Shown here piece after piece: positions 56,774 to 64,000 of a stretch of 64,000 bases of DNA; position 1 is the first letter of the stretch; each line of letters starts with the position of its first letter. The DNA is from Laburnicola sp. R22_1 (taxonomy: Eukaryota > Ascomycota > Dothideomycetes > Pleosporales > Didymosphaeriaceae). The notes under the pieces were generated by a model. That model ran no database searches, was not told the DNA's origin, and saw nothing but the letters and a program-made list of their open reading frames with translations. A program made the translations under genes and the position numbers. Location of the stretch: contig JACONQ010000002.1 of the NCBI GenBank assembly GCA_014281115.1, positions 930,001-994,000 on the forward strand, given 5' to 3'.

Positions 56774-57892
56774 ATGTCTCTGCAAAACGATAAGGAACCC
56801 TTCAAGGCTGTTTCCGCTAAACTGTTACTCTCCCCGGCTAACCAAAACCACTTTCGTGCATGGCAGTCGAAGCAAGGTAAGGCCCTCTCGCCTTATCCCG
56901 GCTACTTCTCTTCTTCAGAGGAGTACCATCGCTTCATGCGCCACGAGCCAAAGGGCGCCTTCAGCTTCTTCAAGCGCAAAGGTGCTACAAAAGAGAACGA
57001 ACCTATGAAGTGTGGACACGCACACGATGCCAGCGCTTACCCCGACGGGCCATGTCCTGTCTGCCGTGTCGAACAATGCATTGCGTATCTCAACGTGATC
57101 GCTGAGAAGTGGAAAACAGTTGGTGGACCTAGCCCCATTTCTCGCTCTGCTCCCAACGCAGACGCAGTACTGTTCGCTGAGCTCAATAAGGCGTGGCACA
57201 TTGCGCGTCTCGAGTTGGCTAACTTGATGATTGAGTATGAGCATGTAGCGCAGATAGCGAAGGGGTATGAGGAAGCGGGTCTTCCTCTTCCCGCAGAGAT
57301 GGTTGCTGCCGCTGCGGCGCTGGACACGTTTGAACAGGCGTACACATACCCGAGTACTATTGCGAAGCCTCGTCAGGCTAAGAATGCAATGGAAGTCGAT
57401 GTATCCAGTTGTCCCAAGAAGACGAAAAAGACGGTGCACTTTGCTGCCGACGTTGACCTGAATTGTGGCTTAGCCTCACAGCCTTACACAGGGCGATGGG
57501 CTCCTCCGCCCGGCAAAAAATGGCTCGATACTTCGCTAGAGGATAACCTTGTGTACGACGTCAAGCAGCTCAAAGTATGTTTCACTTCAGACCTTAGTTT
57601 CTCCGACTACGCTAAGCAGCCCAAGGAGTGGCAGCCCTTTGAAGGCGTCGCAGGGGTCCACCCTCGCTGGAAGGAAATCAAGAGGGGTATCAAGTATTCC
57701 ATGGCTGGTTGGTCGTTGAACAAGTATCAGGATTGGTGTCGCTTGGCTGGGAAGTCTGATGGCCTTGCGGTGGTGCTGGATGGAGGCAAAGTTGTGGATG
57801 TGGCGTTGTTGAGGGCTCCGGAGGGGAATGAATCATCTGAGGTAGGGGCATGTGAAATTGGATGGATTTCCATGACGGATTGCCTTTCTTAG
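56774..57892 (+). CDS. C-x-H...C-x2-C family protein, member 2 (372 aa)
   Basis: Single exon. Putative metal ligands C80, H82, C94, C97 (MKCGHAHD...GPCPVCRVE). Next comes CIAYLNVIAEKWKTVGGPSP, then a helical LFAELNKAWHIARLELANL; both match member 3 (VVYLKHIAEAWENKGGPSS and YLQLRDAWRFARRELANL). C-terminal half has KKTVHFAADVD and QPYTGRWAPPPGKKWLDTS, matching KVGFSEDVAD and TYMPGRYACINERGWRDTS in member 3. No transmembrane segment or signal peptide. Probably an intracellular protein; function unknown. Lies about 840 bp before member 3, same strand. Confidence 0.83.
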   Translation: MSLQNDKEPFKAVSAKLLLSPANQNHFRAWQSKQGKALSPYPGYFSSSEEYHRFMRHEPKGAFSFFKRKGATKENEPMKCGHAHDASAYPDGPCPVCRVEQCIAYLNVIAEKWKTVGGPSPISRSAPNADAVLFAELNKAWHIARLELANLMIEYEHVAQIAKGYEEAGLPLPAEMVAAAAALDTFEQAYTYPSTIAKPRQAKNAMEVDVSSCPKKTKKTVHFAADVDLNCGLASQPYTGRWAPPPGKKWLDTSLEDNLVYDVKQLKVCFTSDLSFSDYAKQPKEWQPFEGVAGVHPRWKEIKRGIKYSMAGWSLNKYQDWCRLAGKSDGLAVVLDGGKVVDVALLRAPEGNESSEVGACEIGWISMTDCLS

Positions 57893-58730
57893 AGAGATTT
57901 GCTACACCTGAGTTCGTGGTAGTAGAACCGTAGCACGCCTGTGCGTGGTAGAATTGAAATCGAGTTTTACTACTTAATTCTTAATATGTTAATGCTTGTG
58001 CGTGGTATCATGGCGACTTTTATTTAGCAAGATGGTAAGTTGTATTTTGGCTGTATTCGGAGGAAGGTTGACGAGATAAATCTGGAGTGGTCGTGTAAAC
58101 TTGTGAATATGAATTTCAGAACTAACTATTTCCGTCACTAGCGTCACTGTAGTTCCAAGGTTCTTCAGTGTTGTTTCCCCATGTGGTGCCCGACTGCCCT
58201 CTTACATACCACGGTACCTTCCAAGTACTCGAGAGCCACCACAATACCTCTCACAAACCCACACATGTGCAAAATCTGCAAGCTAGTTGTACAGTTTACC
58301 AAGGTTGTGGTACTTGAACTCTGGTTCGGCCTCATTTTAACCCACAAATCGCCCACAAAAAAATCCGGCCCCGCCCTATACGGATCCCCTCCCCGACAGG
58401 TGAAGCAACTAGTTGTTCGCACAATGACTTACCCCAGAATCTATATATGCAGCCTACTCACATCAACTTTTCAATCCTTGACTTCTTCAATTTCTTTCTT
58501 ACAACTCTACACTGTGAACAAGCAGCTTCAGCAGTTTCTATCACATTTTCATATCCTCCGTTTGAGGTCAAAGTCATCCGAAAGTGTGAAGATACGATCT
58601 TGGTTTTTTTACGGATTCCGTGAGTCTTGCAACGTCAACTTCAATTTGGCTTCTAACAGTGCGTTGAGCATACCTTGGTAGTACTCCAGAATTCCCAGCG
58701 CCCAAGCCTTTGGAGTAAGAAAGAAAAAAA
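57893..58730. other. Intergenic between members 2 and 3
   Basis: 838 bp, AT-rich at the left (57950-58100). The A-run AAGAAAAAAA directly before ATG 58731 is leader-like. Confidence 0.45.
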
Positions 58731-59870
58731 ATGTCAACAAGCGTACAAAAATCGAACAATGACTCCTATATCAAAAGCACCTCCACGGACCACACCGTCT
58801 ACAAAGTTCCGAATATCCCGGCGCGTCGCATCTTCTCCAAGGAGCAAATGACACAATACAGACTTTGGCTTCGGGAACCGGGAGACCCGCCTTTTCCTAC
58901 ACCTCGTGCTCTTTCTGGCGTCTTGACAGGGTCTCATCCGAGCGCAGCTTTTTCAGCCTGTGCACGTGATCACATGGCCTATCCGATAGCAGACACGGAA
59001 GCGAATCTCTGCGCGTTTTGCGCCTTCAACATTCACGTCGTTTATCTGAAGCACATTGCAGAAGCATGGGAAAATAAAGGCGGCCCGTCGTCGTCCGGAT
59101 TGGAATCTCCAGACCAGAGATATCTCCAGTTGAGGGATGCATGGCGCTTTGCACGGCGAGAGCTCGCTAATCTTGTACGAGTTGTCGAAGAGCTGGACCG
59201 AATCGATATAAATCGGGAGGAAAATTCGCAGGACTCTACAATCAACTCTAAAAGCACGTACGCTACGATATTCGAGGAATACGAAACACTGTGTAACTCC
59301 AGGATATATAATGCCACTGCCGACTTTACAAACAACGCATACCAAGGTGTTCCTCTCCGATCTAAAGAGCAAAAGCAAGCTACGAAGCTTGTCCCAAGAA
59401 AAGTTGGCTTTTCGGAAGACGTTGCAGATGTCACTGCGGAGAACAAGCGCGCTTCTAAAACCTATTGCCGTCGTAAGCGCACTTATATGCCAGGGAGGTA
59501 TGCTTGCATCAACGAAAGAGGCTGGAGAGATACGTCTTGGTGCTACGACCTGAACCGCTCGCTTCGACAATGCAAATTGTTCATCACTAGTTCTCCCAGC
59601 GATATGGTAGTAGAACCACCAGGCAAGGCGTACGTTTCCGGGCTTCTGGATGATTTCGACAAAAGAAAAGACGTTCTGGCTTGGCTTGCGAAGCTTGTGG
59701 AGAAGAGCAATAGGAGCACGACTGCGCGTATTATGAACTGGTATCGGACATGCGACTCCATTCTTGTTCTCGTAAACCATTCGAATGGGGCAGTTGTTGA
59801 GGAAGTGCGGCCGTTTGTATTGGAGAAGGATGATGATGTAAGTGATCAGAACAGACAACTGACTAGATAG
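58731..59870 (+). CDS. C-x-H...C-x2-C family protein, member 3 (379 aa)
   Basis: Single exon from ATG 58731. Ligand candidates C77, H81, C94, C97 (FSACARDHM...ANLCAFCAF): the second pair sits at exactly the residue numbers of member 2, but CPVC has become CAFC and C-G-H has become C-A-R-D-H. Shared helices VVYLKHIAEAWENKGG and AWRFARRELANLVRVVEEL follow. The mid-region QGVPLRSKEQKQ is unique; RRKRTYMPGRYACINERGWR matches the Arg/Gly-Trp segment of member 2. C-terminal 80 residues are helical. A possible GTAAGT donor at 59839 near the stop could give another C-terminus. Function unknown. Confidence 0.82.
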   Translation: MSTSVQKSNNDSYIKSTSTDHTVYKVPNIPARRIFSKEQMTQYRLWLREPGDPPFPTPRALSGVLTGSHPSAAFSACARDHMAYPIADTEANLCAFCAFNIHVVYLKHIAEAWENKGGPSSSGLESPDQRYLQLRDAWRFARRELANLVRVVEELDRIDINREENSQDSTINSKSTYATIFEEYETLCNSRIYNATADFTNNAYQGVPLRSKEQKQATKLVPRKVGFSEDVADVTAENKRASKTYCRRKRTYMPGRYACINERGWRDTSWCYDLNRSLRQCKLFITSSPSDMVVEPPGKAYVSGLLDDFDKRKDVLAWLAKLVEKSNRSTTARIMNWYRTCDSILVLVNHSNGAVVEEVRPFVLEKDDDVSDQNRQLTR

Positions 59871-60844
59871 AGATGCTGATTAGTTCCAGGTCCTTAGAGC
59901 TCAAGTGATTCCTAGGCTGCTAACGGAGGTTGATCTCTTGAACTATATCAACGATTCACTCAGTTCTTTCCATTCATAGTCAACTCGAGCTGACATTGGC
60001 GACGATACGATGCACGCGTGGACTATGTAAAATGAAAGGATTTTCCGTTTTTGGTCTACGTTGGAGGTCATGCTCTTCACAAATGAACTCACACTAGTTG
60101 GGGCCCTAAGGCTATCGACTTTGCTGTTTTGAGAACCAATAGAACATCTTAAGCCCGTTTTTTCATCCATTTCGTTAACACATCTGCATCTATACGAAGT
60201 GAGTCTCAATCGAAATCAGACTGTCACCACATCTTGATCAAGGCGGATTCCTCTTATTGCAAATCAAGTTATGTCTGCTGCCACTGAATGAATGAAAGCG
60301 CGCCAAACTACCTTGCTTTTTCACCAGCGCTGTGCCGATTGCAAGCGGCTTCGCGAATCTTTTCGAAATAACTTTCGCACGAGTTAGGTCCACAATGAGC
60401 CTGCCCCACATCCTCATCCGCATTCAGCTCCTGCGGAATTTTCTACACAACTACCCAGACGAATAGGAGCGACTCAATGGCTCCCGGGCGGCGTTGGCTT
60501 GTTTTATTCTGGACAGGCGCGAAAGCGCACGCGCATTACGGGCGGCGCGGTGAACACCCATCCATTCGCTACTTTGAAGTACCACGGGCTGGACCTCGCG
60601 CTTAAACGACAATCCTGTCCAAACAGGCATACAATTGGGCGATGTTGTTCCTGATGCTGCACAAATGAGTCAACTGATGAGTCTAATCAAGAGGTCGGGG
60701 TGTTGTCGGATCTGATAAGCGCTGCTGCCTAGATAAACGCCGATCATAATCAGATTATCAGATAAAAGCCGGAACTATCCCGCAGAAACAACCAACGTGT
60801 ATCCCAATCCTCAATCGTTTTGCTCTACAGTCTCTTTCTCTGCA
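59871..60844. other. Intergenic, promoter side of the MFS gene
   Basis: 974 bp with no supported gene. GC-rich block at 60480-60600; CAACGTGTATCCC leader near 60792. GTG at 60797 is in frame with the transporter but is not taken as start. Confidence 0.45.
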
Positions 60845-62377
60845 ATGGCTACACATCCCAACAGGTCGCCTTTTGGCGACACCATATCTGCTCTGCCGCC
60901 AACAGAAGTAGAACTCGTTGATATTCCGGACAAGACCCAACCGCCAATGCCAGACAAATTAGACGATCCCTACCTCATCACCTTTTCTCTGCAACATGAT
61001 GCCGCGAATCCCCTGGACTGGCATGCTCGCCGCAAGTGGACCGTCACAGATGTCCTGTCCGCTACAGGGTTCAACCGCATCATGGTTTCCACCATCATGG
61101 CTCCTGCGCTGCCACTCATTGCTCGTGAACTCTCGATGAGTTCTACCGAATCCATGATGTCTCTCTCAATCTATCTCCTCGCCTCCGCATTTGGTCCTCT
61201 CGTCATTGGACCGCTGTCGGAAGTGTACGGGCGCGCGCCAGTGCTGCATGCGAGTAATATCTGGTTCCTCGTCTGGAATATCGTATGTGGTTTCGCAAAC
61301 ACGAAAGAGACGCTCATTGCCGCGAGATTCCTGGCCGGGTTTGGCGCGAGCAGTATATACGCACTTGCTGGCGGGGTATTAGGCGACATATGGAGACCTG
61401 AGCAGCGCGGACGCTCGCTCGGCGTTTATCTCCTTATCCCTCTCCTAGGCGCTGCTGTTGGTCCCATCATCGGAGGGTTCATGGCCGACCGGACGACATG
61501 GCGCTGGATGTTCTGGTCTACGTCTATATTTCAAGCCGTCATGATTATCGCCTCTTTCGCGGCGTTCCACGAAACATACGCGCCGCTTATTTTGAAGCGT
61601 CGGGCAGAGAGATTGCGACGATCGACCGGCGATGCACGGTACTACACCGCACAAGAGCGCATGGAGGAGCATAAATCCCTTTTCGCGGTACTGAGTCAAG
61701 CTCTTTCGCGACCCGTTCGACTTTTGCTCTTTCACCCTGTCATACGGATCACGTCTGTTATTGAGGGCTTTTACTACGGTATTCTGTACATTGTGCTGTC
61801 CAGCTTCGCAGAACTGTGGACACATAGTTACCATCTTCGTGTCGAGCTGAGTGGTCTTCATTACCTCGCCGTGGCAGGGGGCGAGATTGCCGGAAGCCAA
61901 CTCGGAGGCTTTGTTCTCGACGCTTACCATCGTCGTTTGGATGCACGTCATGCGAACGCCAACACCTCACCCGACCCTGAGCAGCGCATGCCGCTCATGT
62001 TCCCCGGCCAGTTGATCAGTTTCATTGGGCTGATCGTCTACGGCTGGACAGCACAATACCATGTACACTGGATCGCGGTTGACATCGGCGTCTTCGTGGC
62101 GTCCTTCGGTCTGCAAGTCTCGGGAATGGCAATATCAGCGTACGAAATAGACGCGTACCCGGAGCATACCAGTAGCGCAAAGGCTGCAACACAGTTTCTA
62201 AGGAGCTTGACTGCGTTCCTGTTTCCGCTTTTCACGCCAGCCATGTATCGGGTGCTAGGCTATGGGTGGGGAAACACTTTGCTTGTCGCGGTTGGTGTGG
62301 TCCTAGGATTTCCGTTGGTGTTCCTGCTGTGGAAATGCGGGCTGAGGTTGAGAATGAACAGTCGATGGAGCGAGTAG
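60845..62377 (+). CDS. Major facilitator superfamily transporter, DHA1-type (510 aa)
   Basis: Single exon; first ATG in frame at 60845 (an in-frame GTG 48 bp upstream is ignored). A ~70-residue cytosolic N-tail is followed by about 12 membrane helices. The TM2-3 loop has GPLSEVYGRAPV (MFS motif A), and TM5 has GVYLLIPLLGAAVGPIIGG, the antiporter motif C of drug:H+ carriers. Around TM4, AARFLAGFGASSIYALAGG is typical of fungal DHA1 carriers. Central loop ILKRRAERLRRSTGD is basic. C-tail is short. Plasma-membrane efflux of drugs or metabolites is inferred; the substrate cannot be told. No biosynthetic cluster is next to it. Confidence 0.9.
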   Translation: MATHPNRSPFGDTISALPPTEVELVDIPDKTQPPMPDKLDDPYLITFSLQHDAANPLDWHARRKWTVTDVLSATGFNRIMVSTIMAPALPLIARELSMSSTESMMSLSIYLLASAFGPLVIGPLSEVYGRAPVLHASNIWFLVWNIVCGFANTKETLIAARFLAGFGASSIYALAGGVLGDIWRPEQRGRSLGVYLLIPLLGAAVGPIIGGFMADRTTWRWMFWSTSIFQAVMIIASFAAFHETYAPLILKRRAERLRRSTGDARYYTAQERMEEHKSLFAVLSQALSRPVRLLLFHPVIRITSVIEGFYYGILYIVLSSFAELWTHSYHLRVELSGLHYLAVAGGEIAGSQLGGFVLDAYHRRLDARHANANTSPDPEQRMPLMFPGQLISFIGLIVYGWTAQYHVHWIAVDIGVFVASFGLQVSGMAISAYEIDAYPEHTSSAKAATQFLRSLTAFLFPLFTPAMYRVLGYGWGNTLLVAVGVVLGFPLVFLLWKCGLRLRMNSRWSE

Positions 62378-64000
62378 GATGCGACTTGTACTCCCATATC
62401 CAACGACGAGCCAATTGAGCCCAACAATGGACAGAGGACAATGAAAATGAAGCAGAGAATTAGTCAAGATAGAATAGGGTCGAGAAAGCTAGTAGAAATG
62501 ATAAGTAATGATCAGAACGAAGATAACCGTGGAACTTTGTCGAAGATACTGAAGTGAGCTGCACTTCGTCGAGCTGAGCATCCTTATACGAAAAGCCAGT
62601 ATGCAGCTTCATGTTCTAGCAGCTCAACCGCACGAAGGCCAGATTAGACCAACGGCTGAGCTACATGTGTGCCGCAGAAAAGACATGCTCCCGATTTAGA
62701 AAGCATCATGACTCTCCGGCTAAGGAGGTTAGCGCGGACTGGGCTGACGCGCCGTATGGGCAGATGAACTGGACAGATTCTCTTCGACAGGACATCTTTT
62801 ATGACGGTCACTTCTTCGCAGGGAAGCAGCTTCGCTCGTAGGGCTGGCATCCCGTGGGAACAATATAGCTGCCCATTAGTCTACTTTATATACGCTATTG
62901 GTATAATCTGTTAAAGGCTGAGTCGAGTATAAACAGAAATGAATGAGTAATACATATATGTGATTTTGAATAAGGCTACCTCTTACCCTACCACAAAGTT
63001 GCAGCCCTACAGTGGTGCCCAAGATAACGCGCTGGTAGCGCTGCCCGAGTGTACAAGGTACTTCCCCGCGCGAATAGGTAAGATAGATGCCGCTTGCGAT
63101 CAAGTCTCGACAAGCACTCAAGAGTCTCAGTCCGAAAAGAATCACACAATAGAGCCAATAATTAGGAAGGTGAAAAATTGAGAGGAAATGTGAGGAATGG
63201 GTAACCTTGGAAGGGCCACCAATCGCCGAGGTTGATGTGGGGGCCGCTTACGTAAGGGTTAACATCAAGGCGCTATTGGTTAGGGCGCCGAGTCAAAAGT
63301 ACAACTCCCGAGGTCCCGAAATATTTAAAATCAACATGAAACACTAAGGCGTATGCTTTGATACAGCTCTTTTTCGGATTGAATACGGGTAGAAATCCGG
63401 TGTTGCTGCGCATCTGGTCGTTGGGCACTGGCAAAGCCCCAAGAAAGTATTTACGTCCGAGCCGAGGCTGACCCTACTGGCTCGCCGTATCTTCTCATAT
63501 TTCGCTAAAGCATGGGTTGTAACCAAACAAGACCATTAAACAAATATCGAAATCATTATCGAAATTGCTTTGCGCTGCTTCTCGCTCCTCTCTTGATGTA
63601 TTTGCAGCACATTTGCAGCACATTTGCAGCACATTTACAGCACATCTGAGCAGGTAACACACTCGTACACGCTCGTCTTAGAATCCTGCTTAGTATTCCC
63701 CCACGTCATTCCTCTCGCTGAATACCATTAAGACTTGCTTGTGCATAAACAACATGAAAAAGGAAAGTGTTTTAGTCCCTGTCGTTGGCCGCTTATCTCC
63801 CAATTGAGATAACCTCTTGTAGACGACTGTTGCCGGGCTCCTGGAAGATCCCGTTCGATGCCGTTATACCAAGGCTACCGGCTGTGGGTATGAAAAAAGA
63901 AAATAGACCCGCTACAAGGATTGCGATGTTTCCAGAATCTAGGGGCCCAGCACTTCTCTTTATTAAAGGCCCAGGCGCCTGTTTTGCGGGGTACTTGGAT
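62378..64000. other. Gene-free right end of window
   Basis: 1.6 kb with no supported gene. Includes a short tandem repeat at 63600-63645. GTAGCTCAGCCGTTGGTCTAA on the minus strand near 62650 resembles a tRNA A box, but no cloverleaf could be built. Confidence 0.5.
63600..63645. repeat. Short tandem repeat, four ~11-bp units
   Basis: ATTTGCAGCAC repeated three times, then ATTTACAGCAC once: a 46-bp minisatellite. Confidence 0.8.

Noticed and set aside
62630..62720. Possible tRNA on the minus strand (A-box-like GTAGCTCAGCCGTTGG)
   Set aside because: No B box at the right distance and no acceptor stem pairing found.
63600..63645. CRISPR-like array
   Set aside because: Only 11-bp units with no spacers, in a eukaryotic genome: a minisatellite.

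Overview
The window comes from a filamentous ascomycete. Genes have 45-145 bp GT-AG introns, CDS spacing is compact, and the proteins are typical of Pezizomycotina: Erg6, Slh1, Slt11, a PDH E1-beta, a Lunapark homologue, a SesA/NB-ARC/TPR STAND protein and a DHA1 MFS carrier. Transposons carry C-to-T/G-to-A nonsense changes in CpA context, the mark of repeat-induced point mutation (RIP). The style of several lineage-specific proteins suggests Dothideomycetes, but genus cannot be told from sequence alone.

Layout. (1) 1-1152: the 5' part of an unrecognised minus-strand gene with one in-frame TAG, running off the left edge. (2) 1579-11857: a nest. A pogo/Fot1-type element (B2) with intact 46-bp inverted repeats and a TA duplication is split by a second pogo-type element (A) and by a ~6.0 kb LINE with gag, endonuclease, RT and RNase H remains. 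(3) 12049-12909: an intact C2H2 zinc-finger gene, then AT-rich spacer. (4) 14069-15283: an F-box-like pseudogene with one TAA. (5) 15781-19888: a three-deep nest, with a hAT-like MITE (8-bp duplication) holding a pogo-type element (C) holding a 5'-truncated LINE that is an inverted partner of the first. (6) 19889-23422: spacer.

(7) 23423-41117 is a housekeeping block: PDB1, ERG6, SLT11, MZM1, LNP1, two unrecognised genes, a 1032-residue STAND/NLR-type receptor, a YKT6 v-SNARE gene that seems to lack about 25 codons of its longin domain, and a small Trp-repeat protein. The Trp-repeat protein shares an almost non-existent divergent promoter with SLH1 (41131-47189), the RQT-complex ribosome-rescue helicase. 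(8) 47437-59870 holds three diverged members of a family with a C-x-H...C-x2-C motif. The first is separated from the other two by a third nest (49651-53915), in which pogo-type B1 (RIP-killed transposase) sits inside the left inverted repeat of pogo-type D (open 572-codon transposase), and by a single-pass membrane protein gene. (9) 60845-62377: a DHA1-type MFS transporter, then gene-free sequence to the right edge.

The conserved genes serve unrelated core functions (acetyl-CoA supply, ergosterol synthesis, splicing, complex III assembly, ER shape, vesicle fusion, collided-ribosome clearance) and do not form a pathway cluster. The accessory story is the three TE nests, RIP, and two neighbouring host genes broken by the same kind of CpA-to-TpA nonsense change.
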